This document shows, one piece after another, positions 17,089-26,586 of a DNA stretch of 64,000 nucleotides (within the stretch, counting starts at the first letter, position 1; each line of letters begins with the position of its first letter). The stretch covers positions 868,001-932,000 of the forward strand of contig NZ_ARVV01000001.1 in assembly GCF_000385375.1 (NCBI RefSeq). The letters run 5' to 3'. Below the pieces are notes generated by a model. That model had not been told where the DNA came from. It ran no database searches and was given only the letters and a program-made list of their open reading frames with translations. Made by a program: the position numbers and the translations under genes. Source of the stretch: Methyloversatilis discipulorum. GTDB taxonomy: Bacteria; Pseudomonadota; Gammaproteobacteria; Burkholderiales; Rhodocyclaceae.

Positions 17089-17984
17089 GTTCCGCTGCAC
17101 GGGCTGGCGCACGCCGGGAAGACACCGAGCGCGCGCGACACGCTGCCGCCGTCGGCCAGCGTGATGCGTCCGCTGCTGGCGGTGACGCAGACCTGGGTAC
17201 ACCACAGGTTCTGCGTCCACCAGACATGGGTTGGCGTGCCGCCTGCAAGCTGGATGTCGCCAAGCACGCGCGCGCCGGCGGTGGTGAACAGGCGCGGTGT
17301 GTCCATGCCGAGCACGCTGTCGTTGAAGCCGTCGCCGGCGAGCAGCGTCACCGCATTCAGCCCGCTGCTGTGCGGGTAGGGCGTGCCGCCGACGTCGACA
17401 TCCTCCAGGAACTGCGCGAGGTCGCCGCTGCGGCAGCCGGACAGGCCGCTGACCGCGCCGCGCTGCTGGCCGGGCAGCGGCAGTCCAGGCGCGATGACGA
17501 CCGCTGCCAGCCGGCGACCGGTGGCGCCTTCGGCGTTCACTTCGACGATTTCGCCCGGTGTGGCCGGATTCAGTGCCGGCTTGTCGGCCGACGTGCCGCG
17601 CTCGCTGGTCTGGATGTTATTGCTGTAGCGGGGACTGCGGGCGTACCAGAGACATTCCCCGGCGCCGTCGAGCAGCGGGCCGAGGCCCAGCGTGCGCCAG
17701 GGCAGGCGGCCGATGTGCGCGCTGCAGTTCAGGTCCGATACACCGTCGTTGTCGAGGTCGGGGCAGGGCAGCGCGCCCGGTGAATTGTCGTGGCTGCCGG
17801 CTGCATTGCCGAGCGCACCGTAGGCGACCAGGGCCTCGCGTGCCCGCGCCAGCGCGCGCTCGGTGGCCAGCGCCGCTTCGGCGCCCGGCGGCGATGACAG
17901 GGCGCGTGCCAGCGTGGCCATCGCCAGCAGACCGAGCAGACCGACCGCGATCAGCAATGCGCTGCCCTGCTGACGACGCTTCAT
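17085..17984 (-). CDS. Minor pilin-like protein (PilX/GspK/MshP-like N-terminus)
   Basis: 299 residues. The N-terminus QQGSALLIAVGLLGLLAMATLA resembles the helix of PilX/GspK/MshP-type minor pilins: a Gly then Ser at the cleavage point and no Glu at +5. The passenger has LPCPDLDNDG (near 72), GRLPWRTLGL and a GxxLWYAR motif, as in its downstream neighbour, plus several cysteine pairs near the C-terminus. It could form a tip or priming subunit, by analogy only. Confidence 0.75.
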   Translation of the reverse strand: MKRRQQGSALLIAVGLLGLLAMATLARALSSPPGAEAALATERALARAREALVAYGALGNAAGSHDNSPGALPCPDLDNDGVSDLNCSAHIGRLPWRTLGLGPLLDGAGECLWYARSPRYSNNIQTSERGTSADKPALNPATPGEIVEVNAEGATGRRLAAVVIAPGLPLPGQQRGAVSGLSGCRSGDLAQFLEDVDVGGTPYPHSSGLNAVTLLAGDGFNDSVLGMDTPRLFTTAGARVLGDIQLAGGTPTHVWWTQNLWCTQVCVTASSGRITLADGGSVSRALGVFPACASPCSGT

Positions 17985-18385
17985 CGCGTGCGCCCCGGGC
18001 GGATGTCGATGGCGGCACCCGATGGCGTGGCTTCGCCGGCTTCGTCCACCGCCGCCTGCTCGCCTGGACGCAGACGCAGCGGGCGGCCATCGGCGCCCTT
18101 CAGTTGCAGCGTGGCGCCGACGGTACGGGCCGGCAGCGCCGACAGTGTTTCGCCATCGGCTGGCGCGCCATTGACGAACCAGGTCGGCGGGCCGGACGAA
18201 CGGGTGACGACGCCGTCATGGCGCACGGTGCCGACCTGACGCGGTGCCGTGTTGTCGACCGGCTGGCCGCGACGGACGTCCAGCCGGGCCCGTTCCTCGT
18301 CACTGTAGAACAGCCGGCCCAGCGGCTGCGCTACAGCGGCGCCGCAGAACGCGACGAGCAGCAGAGCGAGCGCGTGCCGCTTCAC
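17981..18385 (-). CDS. Small secreted protein, MshK-like position
   Basis: 134 residues starting at a GTG that overlaps the upstream stop (GTGA). A signal peptide (1-19, ending AVAQ) is followed by a polar domain with VRRGQPVDN and LRPGEQAAVDE. The size, the export signal and the place after the MshI/J-like genes match MshK, a small periplasmic component of MSHA systems. Sequence identity to that family cannot be judged here. Confidence 0.65.
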   Translation of the reverse strand: MKRHALALLLVAFCGAAVAQPLGRLFYSDEERARLDVRRGQPVDNTAPRQVGTVRHDGVVTRSSGPPTWFVNGAPADGETLSALPARTVGATLQLKGADGRPLRLRPGEQAAVDEAGEATPSGAAIDIRPGRTR

Positions 18386-18984
18386 GAGCCGGCTCCCTGG
18401 CGTGGGCGGAAGGTGATCCAGTCGAGCAGGCAGTCCGCCACCAGCTGTTCCGCCTCACTGGCGACGGCGGCGCGCGTGACGCTGCATTCGCGCACGCGAA
18501 CGACGGCCGATGCATTCAATGCGAGGTCGTCGAGCAGGGCGATCAGCTGACCTTCGTGCAGCAGCGGCGTGCGGATGCGCAGCGTGCTGCCGGCGGCTTC
18601 GAGCTGATCGGCGTCCGCCGGCGCGATCAGCGGATCGAGCGGGCGCTGCGGCGAGAACTCGTAATCGACGGCACCGAGGTGGTGTCGCGCGCGCGCGTCG
18701 CGGATCAACTCCACCCAGGCCAGACGCTGTTCCGTACCGACCGCACCGCGCTCGACCAGATGGCGGAAGCGGTCGATCTTGGCGGCGATTTCCGCCTCCT
18801 CGGCGCGCGCCCCGGCGAGCGCGCGCTGCGCGTCGGTGCGCGCGGCCAAGGCGCGCTCGTGTGCCTGCCGCACGTCGCTGGCGAGCCGGGTGCTGGCCCA
18901 CACCGCCGCCGCGCCGGCCAATGCCATCGCCAGTGCCAGCAGCGCGCTGCCCCCCGCCTTGCGCAGATCGCCCGGCCGCATCAT
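18382..18984 (-). CDS. PilO/GspM/MshJ-like inner-membrane alignment protein
   Basis: 200 residues with one N-terminal transmembrane helix (about 12-32), then a long helical segment (35-80), then a small alpha/beta domain. This layout is that of PilO, GspM and MshJ, which bridge platform and secretin. Starts ATG ATG at 18984, overlapping the upstream stop; ends overlapping the next GTG start. The function is inferred from architecture and position. Confidence 0.7.
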   Translation of the reverse strand: MMRPGDLRKAGGSALLALAMALAGAAAVWASTRLASDVRQAHERALAARTDAQRALAGARAEEAEIAAKIDRFRHLVERGAVGTEQRLAWVELIRDARARHHLGAVDYEFSPQRPLDPLIAPADADQLEAAGSTLRIRTPLLHEGQLIALLDDLALNASAVVRVRECSVTRAAVASEAEQLVADCLLDWITFRPRQGAGS

Positions 18985-20504
18985 GGTGCCAGCACCCTGC
19001 TGATGCGCAGCGAGAACGGTGGCGCATTGCCGGCATCGGTCCGCTCGGTGCGGGTGCCGCCGCGCAATACCTGGCCGGATTCGAGATCGAAAGGCTGGCG
19101 CAGTACCTGGACGTCCAGTCCGGGGCGCGCGCGCAACTGGCCGGCCAACGCGTCGACCACCTCCAGTGCGCGCCGCTGCTGCGCACCGAATTCCTCCGGC
19201 AGGTGGGCGTGCACGATCAGTTCGGCACGCATCGGCGGCAGCGCGCCATTGTTCCCGTTCGCCAGGTCGGCGGCGAGTCGCCACTCGAGCTTGTCCAGCG
19301 TCACCTGCGGCAGCTGTTCGAGTACCGCCCCCAGCTCGCGCATCAGGCCGTCCGGCATCGCGCTGCGCTGTTCGATCTGCAGACTGCGCTCATGCACGAC
19401 GCGCAGCGTGTCCAGCGGCACCGGCGTCGGCGGCAGCCGGCGGATGATGTCGGCGCGCGCGCGCTGCGCGCGCTGTGCGTCGTCGTTCAGGCGCAGTGTG
19501 TCCTGCCGCATCTCGAAGCTGTCGAGTGCGCTGTGCGCCGAGAACAGCAGACAGGCCGCCAGCGCTACGCTGCCGGCGGCGCGCAGTGCGAAACGGGTGA
19601 GCCAGATGCGATGGAAGCGACGTTCGGCCGACGGCGCGAACTGCTCTGCCGGGGTGTTGCGCATCAGCGCCTGCACGAACAGTGTCTCGCTGTTCATGTC
19701 CTGAGGCGGCGGCCGCAGGCCCAATCGGGCGGCCGCCTGTTCGCTGTCTATCAGTTCGAACTGCAGCGTGTCATTCGACCGGCAGGCGAGCGCGAAGTCG
19801 TCCATGTTTGCTGGCGGTACCAGCACGCGCACCGTCAGCGGCGTGTTGCGGGCGATCAGGCGCTGGCCGAGCAGATAGGGATGCAGCCGTCGCGCCTCTT
19901 CGGCGCAGGCGCGCGGCAGGTCGTTGCTGGACAGTGCGCTCAGCGGTGTGAGGCGCGAAAAGCGCAGCCGGCCGCCCTCGAAGAAGCTCTGCCGCACGCC
20001 GGCAGGGCTGATGCCCAGCAGCAAGGACTGGCCTTCGGTCACGCGCAACCGTTCGAGTATCGGTTCGCTGACCAGCGGCACGCTGTGGATGCCGCTCAAC
20101 GCCGCTTCGGCAGCGCGCAGCGCCGCCAGCCAGGGCTCAAGATGAGCGGGGCGGGTGAGCGCGCAGAACAGCATCTGTTCGTCGCGGCGACCGCTGCGCA
20201 GCCGGCCGAGAGAATGCGCGCAGGTGAAGGGGGTGCCGAAGAAATGCTGGGCCAGCTTGCGACGCAGCAGCGACACGCGGTCGCCGCCGCGGACGAAGGG
20301 CACGTTTTCGGCGACGAAGGCCTCGTCCACCAGATCGCACAGCAGCAGGAAAAGACTGTCGCGGCGCTGGCGCAGGAACTCGGCGAACTGCGCATGGCCT
20401 TCGGCGTCGTTGGCGAAGCGCCCGCGCAGCGTCACCTCGCCGGCCCGCCATCCCCAGGCGACCAGTTGCGTGGCGTCGAGATAGAGCACGTGGCGGCGCG
20501 GCAT
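18981..20504 (-). CDS. MshI-like (PilM/PilN-type) pilus assembly protein
   Basis: 507 residues when started at 20504, where the ATG shares its first base with the upstream stop. Residues about 1-290 look like a cytoplasmic actin-like domain (opening HVLYLDATQLVAWGW). A transmembrane helix (about 308-328) and a periplasmic coiled-coil plus alpha/beta part, as in PilN, follow. MshI and GspL share this single-chain design. It should recruit the assembly ATPase to the membrane platform. Confidence 0.72.
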   Translation of the reverse strand: MPRRHVLYLDATQLVAWGWRAGEVTLRGRFANDAEGHAQFAEFLRQRRDSLFLLLCDLVDEAFVAENVPFVRGGDRVSLLRRKLAQHFFGTPFTCAHSLGRLRSGRRDEQMLFCALTRPAHLEPWLAALRAAEAALSGIHSVPLVSEPILERLRVTEGQSLLLGISPAGVRQSFFEGGRLRFSRLTPLSALSSNDLPRACAEEARRLHPYLLGQRLIARNTPLTVRVLVPPANMDDFALACRSNDTLQFELIDSEQAAARLGLRPPPQDMNSETLFVQALMRNTPAEQFAPSAERRFHRIWLTRFALRAAGSVALAACLLFSAHSALDSFEMRQDTLRLNDDAQRAQRARADIIRRLPPTPVPLDTLRVVHERSLQIEQRSAMPDGLMRELGAVLEQLPQVTLDKLEWRLAADLANGNNGALPPMRAELIVHAHLPEEFGAQQRRALEVVDALAGQLRARPGLDVQVLRQPFDLESGQVLRGGTRTERTDAGNAPPFSLRISRVLAP

Positions 20505-21706
20505 CAGATCTTCAGCCGGGTCAGCATGTCGTACACCGGTCCCAGCACCGAGAAGGCGACGCCCATCAGCAGCAGGCCGAGCACCAGCGTCAGTGTGGGT
20601 TCCATCGCCGCCTGCGCGCGGGCGATCGACTCGCGCACATCGCGCGTGTAGAAGTAGGACACCTCGCGCAGCGCGCGGTCGAGTGCGCCGGTGCTTTCGC
20701 CGACGCGCAGCATGCGCACCACGAGTGGCGGAAACAGGCCCACGCTCTGGAAGGCGGCGGTGACGTTCTGGCCCTGGCCGATCAGCATGCCGGCGCGCCG
20801 CAGCGAATCGCGCACCGCCTCGTTGCCGACCACGTCCTCCGAAGTGCGCACGGCGTCGATAATGGGGATGCCGGCGCCGTACATCATCGCGAACATGCTG
20901 GCGAAGCGCGACAGCACCACCTTGTGCAGGATGGGGCCGACCACCGGCAGATTGAGCTTGATCCAGTCCACCCGCTGGCGCAGTGCCGGGTTGAGGCGCA
21001 GCAGCGCCGCGCCGCCGACGACCGCCAGCACGACGAGCAGGATGAGCGCCGGCCACCAGGCCTGCAGGAATTCCGACGTACCCATCAGGATGCGCGTCTG
21101 CAGTGGCAGTTCGAGCCCGGTGTTGCGGAAGAAGCGCGCCAGATCGGGCACCACCACCAGCATCAGCACGCCGATCACGAACAGCAGGAAGGTGCCGACG
21201 ATGGCCGGGTAGGTGAGCAGACGGCGGGTCTGCGACACCAGCTCATCCTCCCACTTGAAGGCCTCGACCTGTTCGCGCAGCACTTCCGGCAGGTTGCCGG
21301 TCAGTTCGCCGGCGCGCACCAGTGCGCAGAACACCTTGCTGAAGGCGCCCGGATGTTCGGCCATCGCCTGCGACAGCGAACGCCCGCCCTCGATGCTCTC
21401 GACCAGCGAGGCGACGATTTCGCGCATGCGCGGGTGTTCGGTCGAATCGCGCAGGTCGGTCAGTGCCTCGATCAGCGGCACGCCGGAACGCACCAGTTGT
21501 TCGAGGTGGAAGCTGAAGTTGATCAGTTCGATACGCGGCAGGCTGTGGCCGAACAGCGGCTGCGCGTGCTTCATCGGCTGGCCGTTCACGAAGTCGAGCT
21601 GCATGCGCTTCAGGCGCATTTCCAGATCGACCAGATTGGCGGCGTCCATGCGGCCGAACACCATACGGCCCTGCGCGTTCATCGCCTTGTACGAGAAGAT
21701 GGCCAC
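20504..21706 (-). CDS. GspF/PilC/MshG-type inner-membrane platform protein
   Basis: 400 residues starting with GTG at 21706. Two repeated T2SSF domains (about 68-190 and 270-390) flank transmembrane helices near 166-190, 218-240 and 370-392. Motifs typical of the family are present, such as LVRSGVPLIEAL and MYGAGIPIIDAV. It is the platform on which pilin subunits are assembled. Confidence 0.92.
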   Translation of the reverse strand: MAIFSYKAMNAQGRMVFGRMDAANLVDLEMRLKRMQLDFVNGQPMKHAQPLFGHSLPRIELINFSFHLEQLVRSGVPLIEALTDLRDSTEHPRMREIVASLVESIEGGRSLSQAMAEHPGAFSKVFCALVRAGELTGNLPEVLREQVEAFKWEDELVSQTRRLLTYPAIVGTFLLFVIGVLMLVVVPDLARFFRNTGLELPLQTRILMGTSEFLQAWWPALILLVVLAVVGGAALLRLNPALRQRVDWIKLNLPVVGPILHKVVLSRFASMFAMMYGAGIPIIDAVRTSEDVVGNEAVRDSLRRAGMLIGQGQNVTAAFQSVGLFPPLVVRMLRVGESTGALDRALREVSYFYTRDVRESIARAQAAMEPTLTLVLGLLLMGVAFSVLGPVYDMLTRLKI

Positions 21707-21710
21707 CGCG

Positions 21711-23447
21711 CTACCTCGCGTACCAGTCCGGCCCGCCCTGGCTCATGCGCTCGGTCAGGTCGACCACGCGCGCCAGCTCCTCCAGCGAGGTCGAACCGTC
21801 GAGCACGCGCCGCAGGCCGTCCTCGGCCAGCGTACGGAAGCCCTTGGCGCGGGCGGCGTTGCGCAGTTCGCGCGCGGTGGCGCGGCGAGCGACCAGTTCG
21901 TCGAGGTCGGAATCCATGCGCAGCAGTTCCATCACCGCCAGCCGGCCACGGTAGCCAGTGAATTCGCAGGCCGGGCAGCCGACCGCGTCGTGGATGTCCG
22001 GCGGATTGCCGTCGCGCACGCCGAGCAGGTGCACTTCGTGCGGTTCGGCCGTGCGCGCCCGGCGGCAATAGACGCACAGCCGGCGCAGCAGACGTTGCGC
22101 GATCACGCCGATGATGTTGCCGGCCATGATGTCCGGCAGGATGCCGATGTCGAGCAGGCGCGGAATGGCGCCCAGCGCCGAATTGGTGTGCAGCGTCGAA
22201 TACACCTGGTGACCGGTCATCGCGGCGCGGAAGGCCATGTCGGCGGTTTCGGCATCGCGGATCTCGCCGACCAGAATGATGTCCGGGTCCTGCCGCATCA
22301 TCGAACGCACGCCGTTGGCGAAATCAAGCTTGACCGATTCGGCGACCGAGGTCTGGCGGATCTGCGCCATCGGGTACTCGACCGGGTCCTCCAGCGTCAT
22401 GATATTCACGCCTTCGGAGTTGATGTGGTTCAGCACCGAATAGAGCGTGGTGGTCTTGCCGCTGCCGGTCGGGCCGGTGGCGAGGATGATGCCCTCCGGT
22501 CGCGCGATCATCAGTTTCAGCTGGTCGAGCTGCGACTCGGCCAGACCGAGGCCGTCGAGCGGCACGATGCCGCGCGCGCGATCGAGGATGCGCAGCACGA
22601 TGTTCTCGCCGTGCAGCGTCGGTTGCGACGACACGCGGAAGTCCACCGGCCGGCCGCTGATGGTGAGCGAAATGCGGCCGTCCTGCGGCGCGCGCATTTC
22701 GGCGATGTTCATGCCCGCCATCACCTTGATGCGCACCGCCATCGCCGGCCAGTAGGAGCGGTGCAGCGCACGGATCTGCCGCAGCAGGCCGTCGATGCGG
22801 TAACGGATGCGCAGGAAGCCGGCTTCCGGCTCGAAGTGGATGTCGGACGCTTCGCGCTTGACCGCATCGGTCAGCAGCGCGTCGATCAGGCGCACCACCG
22901 GCTGGCTGTACTCGTCGGCCGACGCGGCCAGCGCGCGGTAGTCGACTTCGCCGGTTTCCAGTTCGGTCAGGATGCCTTCGATCGACAGTTCGTGGCCGTA
23001 GGCCTGGTCGATCGCGTGCGCCAGCTCGGTTTCGCCGGCCAGCACGGTGTCGAGGTCCATGCCCTCGGGCAGCAGCGCGCGCAGTTGGTCGAGGGCGACG
23101 ATGTCGTTTACGTCTGAAACGGCCACCGTCAGCCGACGGGCGCTCGGCGCGTAGTTAAGCGGCAGCAGCAGATGGCGCTTGGCGAGCGCCTGCGGCACCA
23201 GGCGCAATGCGTCGGCATCGACCAGCGCGTGCGTCAGGTCTACCGTGCGCTTGCCCAGCGTGACGCCGAGCGCGTCGCGCAGCGTCGCTTCGCTGACGAA
23301 GCCGAGCTGAACCAGCAACCGGCCCATCGGGATGTTCTGCCGTTGCTGTTCCTGCAGCGCGATGCGCAGCTGGTCCTCCGACACCAGCCCCTGCGCGAGC
23401 AGCATCTGGCCAAGCGGCTGGCGTTGTGGTTTGACCGGAGCATTCAT
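21711..23447 (-). CDS. GspE/PilB/MshE-type assembly ATPase
   Basis: 578 residues. Two N-terminal MshEN-type motifs occur (LGQMLLAQGLVSEDQL at 12-27, MGRLLVQLGFVSEATL at 41-56); such motifs bind c-di-GMP in MshE. The ATPase core has Walker A GPTGSGKTTT (325-334), an Asp box (EDPVEY) and a His box, and a zinc site C458, C461, C491, C494. This is the only motor in the cluster; there is no PilT-like retraction ATPase. The start at 23447 lies 4 bases after the upstream stop. Confidence 0.94.
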   Translation of the reverse strand: MNAPVKPQRQPLGQMLLAQGLVSEDQLRIALQEQQRQNIPMGRLLVQLGFVSEATLRDALGVTLGKRTVDLTHALVDADALRLVPQALAKRHLLLPLNYAPSARRLTVAVSDVNDIVALDQLRALLPEGMDLDTVLAGETELAHAIDQAYGHELSIEGILTELETGEVDYRALAASADEYSQPVVRLIDALLTDAVKREASDIHFEPEAGFLRIRYRIDGLLRQIRALHRSYWPAMAVRIKVMAGMNIAEMRAPQDGRISLTISGRPVDFRVSSQPTLHGENIVLRILDRARGIVPLDGLGLAESQLDQLKLMIARPEGIILATGPTGSGKTTTLYSVLNHINSEGVNIMTLEDPVEYPMAQIRQTSVAESVKLDFANGVRSMMRQDPDIILVGEIRDAETADMAFRAAMTGHQVYSTLHTNSALGAIPRLLDIGILPDIMAGNIIGVIAQRLLRRLCVYCRRARTAEPHEVHLLGVRDGNPPDIHDAVGCPACEFTGYRGRLAVMELLRMDSDLDELVARRATARELRNAARAKGFRTLAEDGLRRVLDGSTSLEELARVVDLTERMSQGGPDWYAR

Positions 23448-23451
23448 CGCG

Positions 23452-24690
23452 TCAGCGTGCCTCCAGCGACCGGATGCGCGCCGCCACCATGTCGGCATCG
23501 AAGGCCGCGGCGTGCTGCGCGCGCAGCGACATCGCCTCACGGTAGTACTGTAGTGCGAGGCGCGGCTGGCGCAGCTGGTCCAGGCTGACGGCGAGGTTGT
23601 AGGCGTGGTCGGGCTGCTCGGGTGCCAGCGTGTAGGCGTTGAAATAGGCCTGCTGCGCCTCGCGCCAGCGCGCCTGCGACGCATACAGCGAACCGAGCGC
23701 GAACGCGGCGGCGGCCGATTTCGGCTGGGCGGCCGCGATGTCGAGCAGGCGCGCTTCCTGGACTGCCGGATCGACGTTGTCGCTGAGTGCGACGCGGGCG
23801 GCGGTATCCGACGGATCGACTTCGGCGATGCGCCGCATCAGCTGGCGCACGCCGGCTTCGTCGCGCCGGTGCTGGGCCAGCGCGGCCAGACCGTGCAGCG
23901 CGTCGGGATTGCGCGGATCGGCGCGCAACGCGCGTTCGTAGGCGATACGGGCGCGGTCGAACTCGCCAGCCTGGAAGGCGGTGTAGCCGTCCGCCACGTC
24001 CTGCGGCACGGCGGGGGCATTACGGGTAATGCGGATCGGCGCGGCGGCTGGTGCGGGCGGCGGCGCCTCGACCACCGGCGGGTTGGCCGACAGCTGACCG
24101 GACAGGAAACGGGACGAATCCGGCATCGCCGGCGCGGTTACGGGAAGCGCGGCCCGGCTCGGGGCGATCGGCTCGGCGGCAGGCGCGGTAGCGGTAGCGG
24201 TCGGGGGGACCATGGCCAACGGTGACTGTTCGACTGGCGCCTTGACCGGTTCGGCCATTGGCGTGTTCGTCGGGGCTGCGACGGGTGCTGCCGCGGGTAC
24301 TGCAGGCGCCGAGCGGCCGCTGTCCAGCGACGACAGCTGCCAGGCGACCCAGCCGCCGACGCCGAGCAGCAGCAGCGCGCCGCCACCGAGCAGCCAGGCC
24401 AGCGAGGGCGGACGCGACGTCGGCTTCTTCGCGTCGAACAGCAGGCGCGCCGCCTCGCTGCCCGGGCTGGCGGGCGGCGGTACGGACGGCGTGGGTTCCG
24501 GCACGTCGAGCCCGGCGAAGCGGGCGGCCTGAGCGATTTCGTCGTCGATCAGTTCGAGTTCGTGCGCCGGGGTGATGCGCGGGGCGGCGGGCGCCGGCTG
24601 CGGCTCGGTAGCCGGTGCGTCGCCACCACCCTCGTCGTCGCGACGCTTGGCCGCCTCGGCCTTCTTCAGCGCCTCCAGCAGCAGGCTCAC
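23452..24690 (-). CDS. TPR protein with membrane anchor (MshN-like)
   Basis: 412 residues, GTG start overlapping the secretin stop. The N-terminus MSLLLEALKKAE is typical of small cytoplasmic tails in this protein class. One transmembrane helix lies at about 94-113, then a Pro/Ala-rich linker (120-210) and TPR repeats (about 225-405). It sits between secretin and ATPase genes as mshN does, and could link the periplasmic parts or help assemble the secretin. Confidence 0.75.
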   Translation of the reverse strand: MSLLLEALKKAEAAKRRDDEGGGDAPATEPQPAPAAPRITPAHELELIDDEIAQAARFAGLDVPEPTPSVPPPASPGSEAARLLFDAKKPTSRPPSLAWLLGGGALLLLGVGGWVAWQLSSLDSGRSAPAVPAAAPVAAPTNTPMAEPVKAPVEQSPLAMVPPTATATAPAAEPIAPSRAALPVTAPAMPDSSRFLSGQLSANPPVVEAPPPAPAAAPIRITRNAPAVPQDVADGYTAFQAGEFDRARIAYERALRADPRNPDALHGLAALAQHRRDEAGVRQLMRRIAEVDPSDTAARVALSDNVDPAVQEARLLDIAAAQPKSAAAAFALGSLYASQARWREAQQAYFNAYTLAPEQPDHAYNLAVSLDQLRQPRLALQYYREAMSLRAQHAAAFDADMVAARIRSLEAR

Positions 24691-26489
24691 GGCGCCGGCT
24701 CCGTGGACGGTCCTTTCGGCGGCTGCAGCGTCGGCGGCGGAAAGGAAGGCGTCAGGAAGTCTCGACCCGGCAGCGCGCTGCTCAACGGCGCGTAGTCGCC
24801 GTCCAGGCTGGCGTCAGCGATGACCACCGGGCGGATCAGCACCACCAGTTCGGTCTTGCGCGAGGTTTCGTTGCGCGCCGACAGCAGCGGTCCAAGTATC
24901 GGCAGCACCGATACACCCGGAATACTGTCGCGACGGAAATTGATCTCGTCCTGCATCAGCCCGCCGAGCACGGCGGTTTCGCCGCTGGCTACGCGCATCA
25001 CCGATTCGAGTTCGCGCGTCTGGATGACCGGCACCAGATTGGGGGCGCTGAGGTCGGGCGTCGGGTCCTGCGCGTCGCCCACCTTGCGCGAAATCGTCGG
25101 CCGCACATTGAGCAGCACGAAGCCGTCTGCGCTGATCTGTGGCGTCACCGCCATCACCAGGCCGACCGACACGGAACGCGGCGTCGCGGTGAAGCTGCGT
25201 ACCGCCTGCGTGTTGGTGTTGGCGACGACGTCGGACTTGATCTCGAAGTAGACGATGTTGTTGACCACCTTGAGCAGCGCGGTCTGGTTGTTCAGCACCG
25301 ACAGTTTCGGGCTGGACAGCACCTTCACGTCGCCATAGGTTTCGAGCAGCTTGATGCTGTCCGACAGTTCGCGGTTGCGTCCGAGTCCGATCGCGAAGGG
25401 CTGGTTGGTCGTGAAGTCGGTCGAGGTGGTGTTCAGGGACAGCGTGGCGCCACCGCGCTTGCCGCCGCCGGCGAAGGCGGTCCAGTCTATGCCCTGCTGG
25501 TAGTTGTCGGTCAGCTGCACCTCGGCGATGGTTGCTTCGATCAGCACCTGGCGGCGCGCGATGCGCGTCACCTGGGTGATGAACTCCTGCACCTTCTCGT
25601 GCTGGCGTGAGGTGGCGCGCACATTGATGACGCCGGTCTCGGGATTCAGGATGACGGCCGCCGCTTCGCGGAAGGTGGTCCGCCGCTCAGGCGGCGTTGC
25701 CGAGCCCTCGGCACCGGCCACCGGTGCCACCGGCGCTTCGCTGCTCTCCGCCGGCAGCAGCTTGTCGGTCTCGCGCAGCAGATCGCGGATATTGCGTTCC
25801 AGCGATTCCCAGAAGCGGTTCCGCGCGACGTTCTCGATGCGCGTGCTCGAACTGTTGCCGGCGGCCGTCGCACCAGTGCCGACGACGCTGCCGCCACCGC
25901 CACCGCCGCCGGCGCTGCTGACCGCGGCCGACGTGGTCGAGGCGATCTGCGTGTTGATCGACACCGCGCCGGTCACGTCGCGCGACATGTTCACGTAGTC
26001 GACGCGGTAGCTGCGCAGGAAGGGGGCGTCCGGCATCACCACCAGATTCTGGCCGTCCAGTTCGAAACGCATGTCGACCTGGTGGGCGATGCGCGCCAGC
26101 AACTGCGGCAGCGTCTGGTCGATCGCGTTCAGCGTGACTGCGCCCTCGATGCCCGGGTGGATGTCGACGTTGACCCGAGCGTCGCGCGCCAGCGCGAACA
26201 GCAGTTCGCGCACCGGTACCTGATTCACCACCACGCTGTAGGTTTCGGTCTTGTGCCGCGGTTGCGGCTGCGGTGGCGCGAGCGGCCGGGTGACCGGCGG
26301 CGGGATGTCGTCGGCCGGTCGTGCCGCGGGCTTGTCGGCCAGTACATGGGCGGTCGAGGCCGGCTGCGGCGCATGTACGGCGCAGCCGGTCAGCAGCGCC
26401 ATCAGGGTGCCGAGCAGACCGATGCGGCGGTAACGGGAGGGCCGTCCGGTCCGGGTGTCGGCAGGTGCAGCACGCATCGATGCGGTCAT
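24687..26489 (-). CDS. Secretin lipoprotein (MshL/PilQ/GspD family)
   Basis: About 600 residues. Lipobox MALLTGC near the N-terminus (Cys at about 36) marks an outer-membrane lipoprotein. A STN-like domain (about 95-175), a Gly/Ser-rich stretch, N-domains and the C-terminal secretin barrel with VASGETAVLGGLMQDE follow. The start is uncertain: ATGs at 26537, 26489 and 26477 all lack a clear ribosome site; I chose 26489 for a plausible leader. It forms the outer-membrane pore of the MSHA-like machine. Confidence 0.9.
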   Translation of the reverse strand: MTASMRAAPADTRTGRPSRYRRIGLLGTLMALLTGCAVHAPQPASTAHVLADKPAARPADDIPPPVTRPLAPPQPQPRHKTETYSVVVNQVPVRELLFALARDARVNVDIHPGIEGAVTLNAIDQTLPQLLARIAHQVDMRFELDGQNLVVMPDAPFLRSYRVDYVNMSRDVTGAVSINTQIASTTSAAVSSAGGGGGGGSVVGTGATAAGNSSSTRIENVARNRFWESLERNIRDLLRETDKLLPAESSEAPVAPVAGAEGSATPPERRTTFREAAAVILNPETGVINVRATSRQHEKVQEFITQVTRIARRQVLIEATIAEVQLTDNYQQGIDWTAFAGGGKRGGATLSLNTTSTDFTTNQPFAIGLGRNRELSDSIKLLETYGDVKVLSSPKLSVLNNQTALLKVVNNIVYFEIKSDVVANTNTQAVRSFTATPRSVSVGLVMAVTPQISADGFVLLNVRPTISRKVGDAQDPTPDLSAPNLVPVIQTRELESVMRVASGETAVLGGLMQDEINFRRDSIPGVSVLPILGPLLSARNETSRKTELVVLIRPVVIADASLDGDYAPLSSALPGRDFLTPSFPPPTLQPPKGPSTEPAP

Positions 26490-26586
26490 GGTCGCGGTGG
26501 CGGACGGGGTTCGGAAAAGGATGGTACGCGCAATCATTGGCGGATCAAGATGATGCGCGGGCCATCGTACACGATAAATTCCATTG

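Noticed and set aside
17880..17910. TGGCACGCG on the minus strand inside the minor pilin gene as a second sigma-54 promoter
   Set aside because: The -24 half is good, but no GC lies at the required 10-base distance, so the -12 half is missing.
21213..23117. Plus-strand open frame of over 600 codons opposite the platform and motor ATPase genes
   Set aside because: Both minus-strand genes have clear catalytic motifs and coupled starts. The plus frame has low-complexity composition and no ribosome site.
26537..26586. Possible separate promoter between the ExeA-like ATPase and secretin genes
   Set aside because: The gap is short and I found neither a sigma-70 nor a -24/-12 match, so I kept the genes in one operon.
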